The position numbers and the translations under genes were made by a program. This document shows, piece after piece, positions 27,583 to 36,917 of a stretch of 64,000 nucleotides of DNA. The stretch spans positions 40,153-104,152 of the forward strand of contig JAUXTT010000013.1 of assembly GCA_030684395.1 (NCBI GenBank). Direction: 5' to 3'. Positions within the stretch are counted from its first letter, which is position 1; every line of letters begins with the position of its first letter. The notes under the pieces are model-generated. The model saw nothing but the letters and a program-made list of their open reading frames with translations. It did no database searches and was not told the DNA's origin. The stretch comes from Bacteroidota bacterium (GTDB taxonomy: Bacteria > Bacteroidota > Bacteroidia > B-17B0 > Aurantibacillaceae).

Positions 27583-28533
27583 TTAGTTATCCAAGCCAAT
27601 TTCATTAATACGTTCTTTCAACCCTGTTCCATCCTCAGCTTCCTCATGGCTGTGGTAAGTAAGAGTAGTGAATATATTTAATAGCGGCATAATAAGAAAT
27701 TGCCCCAATACTGCTATCATACCAAAAATAATGAAGAGTGTTGAATAATTGCCGCCATCAGACTGCCCATAATTTTCAGGATTAAATCTGGACAAAGTAT
27801 TCACAGTAGACAAAATTATTTGAGGCAAAGAAAATATAGAACTTGCAATAGAAATTATCAGATATGATACAACCAGCAGCAACCATGTATACCAATAGTT
27901 TCCACGCATGTATCTCCACGTTTTACTAAAAGCCTGTGTAATTAATATCTCATCTCTTAAAACCAAATAAGAAGAATTGGTAACAGCATACATCAAATTT
28001 GGTCCAACCAACAAAATTCCAAAAATAAACATCAGGATTCCTAAAATTGGAATAAACATTAAAAGAACTACACCCACCATTACCAGCATAGAAACCAATG
28101 TAAATAACAAATAATTATAAAACAATCGCCATGCATCTTTTGGAAGGTACTTCATTAGATCAGAAACAGTAATTGTATCTCCCTCTTGTCTTTCTTGTGA
28201 CAGGATAAGATAACGATTTACAACCGCATTGAATACAACAGAAGCTAGAAAGAAGAAAAACAAGTACGGCAACATTACCGTCAACATACTTGAAAGCATA
28301 TCATAAATATTACTCATTCCTCCCATTGTAAAAAACGATGCTGGGTTAGAACTAATAGACTGCAAGTAACCGTTGAAACCACCTGCTATAAGCAATAATG
28401 GTCCCGGGATCAGCAACACAGATATCATTAAGGTTTTGAAATTAAATTTCAAATATTTAAATGAATCAGTAAATATTTGACCAAAATCTCTTTGTCTTCT
28501 GAATTCAATTTTACGGGAGGGTTGCTGATACAT
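27583..28533 (-). CDS. Polytopic membrane protein of unknown function
   Basis: The 316-residue protein has about six hydrophobic segments with the general look of the GDPD membrane-domain/DUF975-type proteins, but no catalytic domain. Its start overlaps the end of the SpoIIM gene by 23 nt, showing tight coupling. It is a standard member of this SpoIIM/MoxR operon in Bacteroidota. Specific function is unknown. Confidence 0.78.
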   Translation of the reverse strand: MYQQPSRKIEFRRQRDFGQIFTDSFKYLKFNFKTLMISVLLIPGPLLLIAGGFNGYLQSISSNPASFFTMGGMSNIYDMLSSMLTVMLPYLFFFFLASVVFNAVVNRYLILSQERQEGDTITVSDLMKYLPKDAWRLFYNYLLFTLVSMLVMVGVVLLMFIPILGILMFIFGILLVGPNLMYAVTNSSYLVLRDEILITQAFSKTWRYMRGNYWYTWLLLVVSYLIISIASSIFSLPQIILSTVNTLSRFNPENYGQSDGGNYSTLFIIFGMIAVLGQFLIMPLLNIFTTLTYHSHEEAEDGTGLKERINEIGLDN

Positions 28534-29488
28534 AGTTTGTTTTTTTTGTTAAACGAATAGGATAAATAATAAAATACCAAATGATAAAAGTCAATGATGA
28601 CAAAATGATAAATAAACTCAACCAAAGTGGCATATTAGTGTAGCGCGTAACAAAGCTCTCCAGAAAGCCTGCCATAATAAATACCGGAACCAGACCAACA
28701 ACTATCTTTAAACTATCTTTGGCACCACGTTTAAAGGATTCCATTCGTGTATACGTTCCCGGAAACATAAAACTATTTCCCAATATAAAACCAGCGCAAC
28801 CCGCAATAATAATGGCGGAGATTTCTAAGGTTCCGTGTATATAAACAACCAATAACGACTTTACCAGTAAGTTGTATTTATAGAACATAGCATGAAACGC
28901 ACCAAGCATAACTCCGTTTCTGAATAATTCGTATCCGGCTCCTAAAGAAAAGATCATTCCTAAAGCAAAAACACGAAAGGAAACAAATATATTATTGCTT
29001 GTAATTCCAATAAACATAACCCCTTCCGAACTTGTTCCATAAATACCTAATCCGTTCCCGGCTTTAATTCGCTCAATGGTCTCGTTCACATATTGATCCC
29101 CAACAATCAGTCTGATAAAATCGTCATCATATACCTGTGATACAAAACCTATAACAGCCGATATAGTGAAAACTATAAAAGCAATAAACAGTTGTTTATG
29201 GTATTGCCCAAATAGCCCGGGAATTTCAAATTTCCAAAATCTTTTAAACCTTCCTTTTTCCTCCTTTTTATTAAGGTAAATTGCCTGATGCGTTTTAGCA
29301 GTTAAAGCATTGAGATATTGTGTTGTGGTTGATTGAGGATAATATGTACGTGAATAGGAGAGATCGTTGGTAAGTTCAATAAACATATCAGAAACTTCGC
29401 GTGGATTGGAAAGTTTACCTTCGTTTAAGGCAGCTTCCATTTTTTCCCATTTCTCGGCATTCTGTTTTAAAAAAGTGATTTCTTTCAC
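28511..29488 (-). CDS. Stage II sporulation protein M-like (SpoIIM) membrane protein
   Basis: The 325-residue protein has an N-terminal soluble region (about 100 residues) and a SpoIIM membrane domain, with the family-like run LFRNGVMLGAFHAMFYKYN and IHGTLEISAIIIAGCAGF. The organism is not expected to sporulate; in non-sporulating bacteria SpoIIM homologues pair with RDD and MoxR genes and have an undefined envelope role. It is the first gene of the minus-strand operon and is divergent from the RDD gene. Confidence 0.88.
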   Translation of the reverse strand: MKEITFLKQNAEKWEKMEAALNEGKLSNPREVSDMFIELTNDLSYSRTYYPQSTTTQYLNALTAKTHQAIYLNKKEEKGRFKRFWKFEIPGLFGQYHKQLFIAFIVFTISAVIGFVSQVYDDDFIRLIVGDQYVNETIERIKAGNGLGIYGTSSEGVMFIGITSNNIFVSFRVFALGMIFSLGAGYELFRNGVMLGAFHAMFYKYNLLVKSLLVVYIHGTLEISAIIIAGCAGFILGNSFMFPGTYTRMESFKRGAKDSLKIVVGLVPVFIMAGFLESFVTRYTNMPLWLSLFIILSSLTFIIWYFIIYPIRLTKKTNYVSATLP

Positions 29489-29602
29489 GTTCGTTATTGT
29501 AATGCTAAAGTGCGATTTTTTTTCGATATTAGAGCCTGCTTAAACCTATATATTTTTTAATTGTTTGAGTTTTAGCAAGCTTTAACTACCGCATTTTTCA
29601 AC

Positions 29603-30340
29603 ATGGAATTAGAAGGAATAAATATAAACACCACTCAAAATGTATTGATCACGTATGCGCCAGCGGGGGTGGGTTCCAGGTTGGTTGGAGCTATTTTGGA
29701 TTTCGCTTTTAAAGTAGCCTATGTGGTTATATGTGCAATCATAATTGCCATAATTAATAAACTTGGAGCTGATCCAAATGGAGGGTGGATAATTGTCATT
29801 GTCATTTTGGCTATCGCTCCCCTCGTATTCTATAATCTATTGATGGAGCAGTTTTTTAACGGGCAAAGCCTGGGTAAAAAGATCATGAAGATCAAAGTAG
29901 TGAAACTGGACGGAACTCAGCCTCAATTTGGTGCTTACTTAATCAGATGGGTACTGCGCATCATTGACATTAACCTCTTTAATGGTGTAATTGCCTTACT
30001 TACTGTTGCATTGACCGAAAAATCGCAGCGTTTGGGAGATATGGCTGCCGGCACAACAGTTATTAATTTAAAACAAAAGGTGAACCTTCAAAATACCATA
30101 TTGTACAGAACAACCAATGATTACAAAATTGTGTTTAATGAAGTAAGTAAATTAAGCGACAAAGATGTTGGGATTATCAAGGATGTGTTCGATCATTGCA
30201 CCAGGAATTCAGACTACATTGGACTTAAGCAGTTAGCAGTAAAAATAAAGCAGAAAATGGAAGTCACCACTTCAATGCCCGATTCACAATTTATCAAGGT
30301 TGTGCTATTGGATTATAGCCAATATCAATTCGAAAAGTAA
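29603..30340 (+). CDS. RDD-family membrane protein
   Basis: The 245-residue protein has an RDD membrane domain. GVGSRLVGAILDFAFK near residue 22 carries the Arg and first Asp, and RLGDMAAGTTVI near residue 145 carries the late Asp. A cytoplasmic tail of about 80 residues follows. Some RDD proteins are Na+/H+ antiporters. It is divergent from spoIIM with 114 bp between, the usual arrangement of this conserved cluster. Confidence 0.9.
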   Translation: MELEGININTTQNVLITYAPAGVGSRLVGAILDFAFKVAYVVICAIIIAIINKLGADPNGGWIIVIVILAIAPLVFYNLLMEQFFNGQSLGKKIMKIKVVKLDGTQPQFGAYLIRWVLRIIDINLFNGVIALLTVALTEKSQRLGDMAAGTTVINLKQKVNLQNTILYRTTNDYKIVFNEVSKLSDKDVGIIKDVFDHCTRNSDYIGLKQLAVKIKQKMEVTTSMPDSQFIKVVLLDYSQYQFEK

Positions 30341-30370
30341 TCAGTAATTATTTAAACAATCCTTCAAAAT

Positions 30371-31411
30371 ATCAAACATTACAATCACATAATTATTGGG
30401 CAAGGTTTAGCCGGAAGTATACTTGCTTTGGAGCTAATTAAAAGTGGAAAGTCGGTTCTGGTTATTGATAAACCTGAACTTTCCGGTTCCTCCAGAGTGG
30501 CTGCAGGCATATGGAATCCGGTTGTTTTTAAACGGCTAACAAAAAGCTGGATGGCAGATGAAATTGTTCCTGTGTTATTGGATTTTTATTGGGATGCAGA
30601 AAAAACACTGGGTTGCAAATTTCTTGATGAAAAGAAAATTGTGAAGTTATTTACTGAAGAACAAGAAACAGCTTTATGGAAGAAAAAAGCAGCGGATGAA
30701 ATGGCTTTATATTTAGACCCTGCCACTTTTACCATACATGAACCAATAAACAGTGAAGCCGGTTATGTATTAAGAACAGGAAACATTGACACAAGGAAAT
30801 TTCTTGGTGAAAGCCGTGAATATTTAACCAAAACCGATAGTTTTCTGGAAGAACAATTTGCATTCGGAAACCTAACTACAACTGAATCTTCAGTTTCTTA
30901 CAAAGAATATAGCGCAGATTCAATCATATTCTGTGAAGGTTACTTAATGAAAAACAATCCTTACTTCAACTATATTCCTCTTAAGCCCGCAAAAGGAGAC
31001 GTTTTAACCATCAAGTGTAAAGAGTTGAATATTGACTTCATCTTAAACAAAGGCGTGTTTATAATGCCACTGGGAAATGATTTATTTAAGGTAGGCGCAA
31101 CTTATGATTGGGAAGACTTAACTGATGAGCCAAGCGAAAAAGGGAAAAAAGAGCTAGTCGAAAAATTGAATAAAATTCTTCCTTATGATTATGAAGTTGT
31201 CAAACACGAGGCTGGGGTTCGTCCTTCAACTATAGACAGGCGGCCTGTAATAGGTAAACATCCTGTTAATGAAAACATTCAACTATTCAATGGTTTTGGG
31301 ACAAAGGCTGTAATGTTAGCTCCCTATTTTGCCAAACAATTTATACTGTTTTTGGAAGGAGAAAATAAGTTAAATCAGGAAGTTGATTGCCGGAGATTTA
31401 AACAAGCTTAA
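30371..31411 (+). CDS. FAD-dependent oxidoreductase (DAO family) with non-canonical ATC start
   Basis: The protein fits the D-amino-acid-oxidase/glycine-oxidase fold. The dinucleotide-binding motif IIIGQGLAGS (30389-30418) is encoded in frame but upstream of the first canonical start (TTG 30428), and an in-frame stop lies at 30353. Between them no ATG, GTG, TTG or CTG occurs. Homologues typically begin M-K-x-x-x-x-IIIGxGLAG, so the ATC at 30371 (encoding IKHYN) sits where ATG is expected. The C-terminus GVRPSTIDRRPVIGKHP and FNGFGTKAVMLAPY is typical. Either a rare ATC start, a mutated start or a base error is present. Substrate is unknown. Confidence 0.8.
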   Translation: MKHYNHIIIGQGLAGSILALELIKSGKSVLVIDKPELSGSSRVAAGIWNPVVFKRLTKSWMADEIVPVLLDFYWDAEKTLGCKFLDEKKIVKLFTEEQETALWKKKAADEMALYLDPATFTIHEPINSEAGYVLRTGNIDTRKFLGESREYLTKTDSFLEEQFAFGNLTTTESSVSYKEYSADSIIFCEGYLMKNNPYFNYIPLKPAKGDVLTIKCKELNIDFILNKGVFIMPLGNDLFKVGATYDWEDLTDEPSEKGKKELVEKLNKILPYDYEVVKHEAGVRPSTIDRRPVIGKHPVNENIQLFNGFGTKAVMLAPYFAKQFILFLEGENKLNQEVDCRRFKQA

Positions 31412-31450
31412 TTAAATTTTCCTTACTCCATATAAGAGTTAAAGTCAAAA

Positions 31451-31480
31451 AAAATCCCCAACCGGAGTTGAGGATTTTTA
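31451..31480. terminator. Bidirectional terminator between the oxidoreductase and gldN
   Basis: A 12-bp stem with one mismatch (31451-31462 with 31467-31478, loop CGGA) is flanked by A-run and T-run, so it can end transcription from both converging genes. Confidence 0.88.
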
Positions 31481-31493
31481 TAATTTTTATTTT

Positions 31494-32357
31494 CTAGAAG
31501 TGCCACATATCGTGTTCGTATTTGAATATATCATTTTTGATACGTTCATTCTCCAACAATGCGTCAATCCCTTTGGAATAACTCTCAATTTCTCTATCAT
31601 AAACATTCGTCTCTCTTATGATATTACTCGAAAATTGTCGTTTCCAGAAAATATCATCAAAGGTTCGTCTTTCCGAATCATTCTTGGTGTTAAATACTTC
31701 TGTAGCAGCAAAAATAGGTCTGCATTGAGGGAAATAAACCCAAAACTGATTTTGTGCTCCAAACTCTTCTTTACCCTTAAGCGTTGCATTAATGCCAATA
31801 CCAATAATTCTGGATTCCATTACACTTTTTTGCTTATCAAAAAACCAATCTTCTTTAAGGTCGATAGATGCAAAGTTTTCATAAATCCATGTAGAATCAA
31901 CCATACCTGCTACTTTTACAGTATATGTATTACCTAAAGAATCCACTAAATCCTGATCTGTTGAATCTTCCTTGATAACCATTCTTCCCTTAAATTTTTC
32001 AACATCTAATGGTTTTCTGAACTCATTGTCTTCAAAAGCTATTATTTTTTGAGCCGGATCCTCAGTAAACACATGCTTTAAAAGCAATTGAATTAAAGAG
32101 GTTCTGTTTACAGTAGGCTCAATAGGATAGTACATTGGTTGGTTGATTTTTTCTCTCAAATCAATTCGTCTCCAAACACGTTTAGACCATTGTACATCTC
32201 CCTCCCTCAAACTGGTGTAAGGAATAGGTTTCCTGTATTCCGAGTTTTCCTTTGTATAAACTCCGTCATTAAAATCGCCGGGAGTAAATACCTGTGCATT
32301 CCCACAGTACACTATAAAAAATGCAGCCAACAAAAAAATATTTTTAATCCTTTTCAT
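31494..32357 (-). CDS. gldN: T9SS / gliding motility protein GldN (PorN)
   Basis: The 287-residue periplasmic protein matches GldN/PorN, which forms the ring with lipoprotein GldK under the outer membrane in the type IX secretion complex. It has a signal peptide (IFLLAAFFIVYCGNAQ) and the family-like segments KPIPYTSLREGDVQWSKRVW and INQPMYYPIEP. The ATG at 32357 was used; a TTG two codons earlier is possible. It is the last gene of the porP-gldKLMN operon and is closed by a bidirectional terminator. Confidence 0.93.
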   Translation of the reverse strand: MKRIKNIFLLAAFFIVYCGNAQVFTPGDFNDGVYTKENSEYRKPIPYTSLREGDVQWSKRVWRRIDLREKINQPMYYPIEPTVNRTSLIQLLLKHVFTEDPAQKIIAFEDNEFRKPLDVEKFKGRMVIKEDSTDQDLVDSLGNTYTVKVAGMVDSTWIYENFASIDLKEDWFFDKQKSVMESRIIGIGINATLKGKEEFGAQNQFWVYFPQCRPIFAATEVFNTKNDSERRTFDDIFWKRQFSSNIIRETNVYDREIESYSKGIDALLENERIKNDIFKYEHDMWHF

Positions 32358-32401
32358 TTGCAATTCTTATTTGGTTAAACATTATCTAACTTGTAACTAT
32401 T

Positions 32402-34072
32402 CTATTTGTTCACTTTAATACCACAGCTTGCACTGTTCACTCTACCATCCGGGCCTTTAACCCTTGCATCAATTAATATCCTGGTTCCAGGATCTGCATT
32501 CTTCATGATATTCATTCCATCAGAATTTAAGTTCGGACCGTTTCCTTCAGCAACAACCAATTTACCTTTTACTTTTCCATATATGGTATAAGATTGAGTT
32601 ACATAATTTGCTTTAAAATCAAATCCGTTAGCACCGGCAACCAGAGCGCCAGTTGCAAAAAGATCTTTCTTAGCTAATTCATTAGGAGAAAACTTACCAC
32701 CAATTTTTAATTCAGGCTTAGGTAAAGCTTTCACACGGAATTTATAAGATCCCTGAGACTTCGATCCTTGAGGAGTTTTAGCAGTAACATTAATGGTACA
32801 CTCACCCGGAGTAGTAAATTTAAAATTGTATTTACCTGCACCTGTTGGAGAATAGTTTGCTCCACCACCGCTAGCACTTACAGATAAATCTTTAGGAGCA
32901 ATACCCGCCGCAGAAACAGAAACCGGATTATCAACACCACAATAAAATACATTCATCTGATCTGCAGAAACAGTTGCTGCAGCTTTAGCAACTTTATATT
33001 CACCACTGAAAGGATAAAATTCATATTCTCCCGTTGGTTTTTTAAATTTGATTGCACCTTTATAAGTTTGGTCACCTTCTCCGGCTCCGGAAAATTTAAC
33101 TTTACCTCTTCCATTTACAAGTTCCAGTTTAGTTCCTTCACCAGTAGTAAATTTGTATTGTTTAGTAATAGAATCATAAGCTCCGTCTCCCAACAATACT
33201 TGCATGTTTTCGTCCTTAAAATCTGTAGAAGAAGCAGCTAAGAAAACATCAGCCGTATATTCCTGACCTGATTGAATATAACTTGAAGGCGCAACAACAG
33301 CTGCTGATAATGCATTAAATTTAATTGCAATTTTACCCGAAGCTCCTGCCATTTGACCAACTAATTCTGCCTCGATATTTTTAATATCCGATTGCATTTG
33401 AGAAAGGTTAGTAATAACACCTGCTAAAGGTAAATGGTAAAAGTTGAAAATTTCCCAAGTGATAGGAATTCCATCTTCAGTTTCATCCGGATCCTTTATT
33501 TTTAGTGTTCCAATTTTAGCTTTTAAAGCTTCGTAATCATTTGGTAAAAGCTTTGTTTTAGAATCCTTTTGCATACCATCAATGATTGCCATCAACTTGT
33601 CGTGTGCAGAATTAAACTTACCCCTCAATTCCTTTGCTGTATTAGGTCCATCCATAGGGTTACGCTCATCGTCACCAATTAGTAAATGAGTGGGTTGATC
33701 ATAATTATCCTTTTTATCAGTGAATCTTAAGCGTGTTGTGTCTTTAGTTCCATTTTGCTCGGTTTCATCTATAACATAATGTTTAACCTTTTCAATATGA
33801 TCGAATAACTCCTTGGTTATTTTAAGGGATTCTACAGATTTTTCATAAAAAGGAATTGCACTCGGATTTGAAGCTTTTGCCTCCGAGAATGCTTTCATCA
33901 CACTCTCCGTGTTTTTATTAAAATTACTATTCGTACGTTCTAAGTTATCGTTAACCGTAACGAAAGCCTTCAGAATGTCCTTTGAAACGTTCATCGCCAA
34001 AAGTGCGGTTAGTACTAAGTACATCATACCGATCATCTTCTGTCTTGGGGATTCGCCTTTACCGCCTGCCAT
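32402..34072 (-). CDS. gldM: T9SS / gliding motor protein GldM (PorM)
   Basis: The 556-residue protein begins MAGGKGESPRQKMIGMMYLV, the hallmark of GldM, with a single inner-membrane helix (residues about 13-33) and a long periplasmic rod of four domains reaching the GldK/N ring. With GldL it forms the proton-driven motor that powers type IX secretion and, in gliding species, adhesin movement. The rod contains the expected beta-rich domains, with the YCGVDNPVSVSA segment in the third. A 13-bp hairpin lies between gldL and this gene. Confidence 0.95.
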   Translation of the reverse strand: MAGGKGESPRQKMIGMMYLVLTALLAMNVSKDILKAFVTVNDNLERTNSNFNKNTESVMKAFSEAKASNPSAIPFYEKSVESLKITKELFDHIEKVKHYVIDETEQNGTKDTTRLRFTDKKDNYDQPTHLLIGDDERNPMDGPNTAKELRGKFNSAHDKLMAIIDGMQKDSKTKLLPNDYEALKAKIGTLKIKDPDETEDGIPITWEIFNFYHLPLAGVITNLSQMQSDIKNIEAELVGQMAGASGKIAIKFNALSAAVVAPSSYIQSGQEYTADVFLAASSTDFKDENMQVLLGDGAYDSITKQYKFTTGEGTKLELVNGRGKVKFSGAGEGDQTYKGAIKFKKPTGEYEFYPFSGEYKVAKAAATVSADQMNVFYCGVDNPVSVSAAGIAPKDLSVSASGGGANYSPTGAGKYNFKFTTPGECTINVTAKTPQGSKSQGSYKFRVKALPKPELKIGGKFSPNELAKKDLFATGALVAGANGFDFKANYVTQSYTIYGKVKGKLVVAEGNGPNLNSDGMNIMKNADPGTRILIDARVKGPDGRVNSASCGIKVNK

Positions 34073-34112
34073 TGTTTCTTAAATTTTTATTTAGTAAATA
34101 TATTTTTATAAC

Positions 34113-34143
34113 GAAGAGAAGTGTAAAAGATACACTTCTCTTC
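34113..34143 (-). other. Perfect hairpin between gldL and gldM
   Basis: A 13-bp perfect stem (GAAGAGAAGTGTA with its complement) encloses a 5-nt loop. It is 21 nt after the gldL stop and 40 nt before the gldM start, and no T-tract follows on the transcribed strand. It is therefore more likely an RNA-processing or stability element than a terminator. Confidence 0.8.
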
Positions 34144-34164
34144 TAATTATTTCATCAGAAACGA

Positions 34165-34971
34165 TTAGTTCCCTCCTTTAAAGTTCATTGCTGTTAACAT
34201 ATTGCCATAAATACTATTTAAAGCACCTAAGTTATTTGATAAAGAAGCGATTTCAGTTTTATAACGCTTAGTATCATCAACAGAATCATGAAGATTTTTC
34301 ATTAGATCAGATAAACCATCATAAAATACAGAAGTCGCTTTTAAATGTTCTTGACTTCCTTGTAATTGTAATTCGTAAGAAGCATTTAAAGCTGAAAGAT
34401 TTTTCGATACTTTACTCAATTGCTCACCAAAAGAACTACCTGCCTCATTGGATACTGATAAGCCCATTAATGACTCAGCTGCTTTATTATATGAATCCGA
34501 TAATGTACTAACATTTTTAGCAGCAGATTTTACGCTATCAACATAATCATTAGTTGCTGCGTGTGCATTAGATATATCTGCCATTTTACTAGCGTTATCA
34601 CTCAATGAACGCATGCTATTTCCTAAACTTTCGATTAACTCAGGTCCGATTTTAGCTTGTTCCAACATATTATCTAACTGAGCAGTTAAAGATGCTTTTT
34701 CCTCTACATGCTCCTCTTCATGGTGATGACCGCCCATATCAACTAATTCAGGATAAGGTAAAGACCAATCCCATTCTTCATGGGGAACATCAAACGCATA
34801 CAACAAGAAAATCAGAGCCTCAATCAATAGACCTAATGTTAACATAATTGATGCACCAGGCCAGTGCATAATCTTAAACAAGGCACCAACGATTACAACT
34901 GCTGCTCCACCCGAAGCTACAATGTGAAGGATTTTTTTAAAGCCGGTTATTTTCGGTAATTTACTGCTCAT
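34165..34971 (-). CDS. gldL: T9SS / gliding motor protein GldL (PorL)
   Basis: The 268-residue inner-membrane protein has two N-terminal helices (residues about 13-33 and 40-60) joined by MHWPGAS. Acidic E51 within the second helix (LLIEALIFLLYAF) corresponds to the glutamate implicated in proton passage in GldL. A conserved WDWSLPYPELVD loop and a cytoplasmic coiled-coil tail follow. Five GldL subunits surround two GldM helices in the known motor structures. It lies between gldK and gldM. Confidence 0.95.
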   Translation of the reverse strand: MSSKLPKITGFKKILHIVASGGAAVVIVGALFKIMHWPGASIMLTLGLLIEALIFLLYAFDVPHEEWDWSLPYPELVDMGGHHHEEEHVEEKASLTAQLDNMLEQAKIGPELIESLGNSMRSLSDNASKMADISNAHAATNDYVDSVKSAAKNVSTLSDSYNKAAESLMGLSVSNEAGSSFGEQLSKVSKNLSALNASYELQLQGSQEHLKATSVFYDGLSDLMKNLHDSVDDTKRYKTEIASLSNNLGALNSIYGNMLTAMNFKGGN

Positions 34972-35123
34972 AGCTCTACTTTTTTGTTTGTTAGATATTA
35001 ATTAATCAGTTATATTTTTTGTTTTTTTAACTTTAAAAAGTTCCGCAATGTACAAGTAATTTCCAATTATTCAAATCAAAAAACTACTTGCACAAAAAAA
35101 ATATTGGAACTCAGTAAGATATT

Positions 35124-36740
35124 TTATATTTCGTCTCCTTTTGCACGACCTAAGTAAGTCATTACACAACGGAAACCTAAATAGCATTTTGCGGTATCCT
35201 GATACTCATAAGTACGAGTACTGGTTTGAAGGTAGTAACCAACGTCTTTCCAAGAGCCGCCTCTTATAACTTTTCTCTTAAGAACATTTGGGTCTTTATC
35301 CTGCGCTTCAAACTTGTATGAAGGGTTTAAATCATGAGCTAAATCGTAAGCTGACTCATCAAAAGCATCATCAATCCACTCGGAAGCATTACCTGCCATA
35401 CAATATAATCCATAATCGTTTGGATTGTATGAGTAAATCGGAACTGTATGGAAACCTCCATCATCAATATAAGAACCACGCATCGGTTTAAAGTTTCCTA
35501 AGAAACAACCACGGGCATTACGAATATATGGGCCACCCCAAGGATAAGGAGAAAGGTCATTACCACCACGAGCAGCATATTCCCACTCAGCTTCAGTAGG
35601 TAAACGGAAGTCGTTTACAATTGACTGACCTGCACCTAAAAGGAAATTATTCAACAAATGTGTTCTCCAAATACAAAAAGCACGCGCTTGTTTCCATGTA
35701 ACTCCAACAACAGGATAGTTATCATAAGCTGGATGCCAGAAATACATATTGGTCATTGGCTCATTAAAAGAATAAGTAAAATCATGCACCCAAGCCAAAG
35801 TATCGGGATAAACATTAATTACATCTTTTATAATAAAAACACTTCTGTCAACGCCTTTTCTTGAACGGGGAACATAATCTCCTTTTCCAACAGCAACTCT
35901 GTCTTCTACTTCATATTGGCCCAAAGCATTTTTTGGAACGTTGGCAGTAGGAACCGATCCGTTAGCACCAACAACAGCAGTAGGATCTCCAACAGGCTCA
36001 GTAAGTGCACCATGATCATCGTTATTCTCACTCGCTCTTCCATCATTTAATGTGGCCCCATTAGGGAAACTCTCTTGCTTATACTTGTTATTTTGAGTAT
36101 CAGGGGATTTGTTAGGAAGGAAACGGTTATTCTTAGCTGCTGCTAACCGAATATCAATTCTATAATATTCAAAATTCAATTTACGGGAATCAATTTCCTT
36201 TCTATTATAGAAACGCTCTTTAGGTTCAAGATAAAGAGGATTTAAATCTAATTGGTAATCTGCGTCATCACTGTCCCACTTGATCTTTGTATCCCAGTTA
36301 AGGTAGTGATTAGCGTGAATGAAATTAGGGTTCATATTCACATCACCCTTATAAACCGGAAACATTTCTAACCAATCATCAGGTACAATTCTATAATCAT
36401 CAGCATCAGGGTTTGCTGCATTTTGAGATGCCAACAATACACGAGCTATCGAATCTCTCACCCAGTATACAAATTGACGGTACTCATTGTTTGAGATCTC
36501 TGCGTCATCAATATAAAAAGCCTGAACAGAAACCATTTTGGATTTTGCAGTGTGAGCGTAGGTAATCTCCTCATCACTTGGTCCCATATGATAGGCTCCC
36601 ATAGGAATATATAAAGTTCCGTAGGGATCCGGTTGAAACCATTCTTCACGGCCTTTCACACCAACTAATTCACCGGGGTACTGTGTACATCCTGTGATTA
36701 CCGCCATTGCTGATGCAATTATTACCAACAGTTTTTTCAT
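35124..36740 (-). CDS. gldK: T9SS / gliding lipoprotein GldK (PorK), SUMF1-like
   Basis: The 538-residue protein has a lipobox (MAVITGCTQ, C19) and a formylglycine-generating-enzyme-like (SUMF1) domain. DFRLPTEAEWEYAARGG, the RNARG-CFLGNFKP stretch and KVIRGGSW are seen. GldK is the outer-membrane-anchored half of the GldK/N ring and is not an active FGE. The central insertion (about residues 190-300) is long and Asn/Gly-rich. The ATG at 36740 was chosen because it starts the signal peptide. A minus-strand TAATTTTG box at 36812-36819 may give extra transcription start. Confidence 0.93.
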   Translation of the reverse strand: MKKLLVIIASAMAVITGCTQYPGELVGVKGREEWFQPDPYGTLYIPMGAYHMGPSDEEITYAHTAKSKMVSVQAFYIDDAEISNNEYRQFVYWVRDSIARVLLASQNAANPDADDYRIVPDDWLEMFPVYKGDVNMNPNFIHANHYLNWDTKIKWDSDDADYQLDLNPLYLEPKERFYNRKEIDSRKLNFEYYRIDIRLAAAKNNRFLPNKSPDTQNNKYKQESFPNGATLNDGRASENNDDHGALTEPVGDPTAVVGANGSVPTANVPKNALGQYEVEDRVAVGKGDYVPRSRKGVDRSVFIIKDVINVYPDTLAWVHDFTYSFNEPMTNMYFWHPAYDNYPVVGVTWKQARAFCIWRTHLLNNFLLGAGQSIVNDFRLPTEAEWEYAARGGNDLSPYPWGGPYIRNARGCFLGNFKPMRGSYIDDGGFHTVPIYSYNPNDYGLYCMAGNASEWIDDAFDESAYDLAHDLNPSYKFEAQDKDPNVLKRKVIRGGSWKDVGYYLQTSTRTYEYQDTAKCYLGFRCVMTYLGRAKGDEI

Positions 36741-36811
36741 TTTCGTTTTGTTTAGTTTATAAAACAAAAGCTTTCGCCACGCTCTTGTTTCTTATAACTT
36801 GTTTCTACTCC

Positions 36812-36819
36812 CAAAATTA
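36812..36819 (-). promoter_or_regulatory. Possible internal -7 box upstream of gldK
   Basis: Minus-strand TAATTTTG matches TAnnTTTG exactly, about 71 nt before the gldK ATG. There is no good -33 partner, so this would be a secondary start within the operon. Confidence 0.35.
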
Positions 36820-36917
36820 CACCGTGCTTAAAAAAAGTTATTAACATTTTTTTGTTGAGATGTAATAGGTTTCAACGAACATTTTTTTTAAAGGTTACAA
36901 ATATGCAAAACTTTTTT

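Noticed and set aside
31500..31937. A 145-codon plus-strand frame opposite gldN
   Set aside because: gldN is a clear T9SS gene in this interval; the opposite frame is a shadow.
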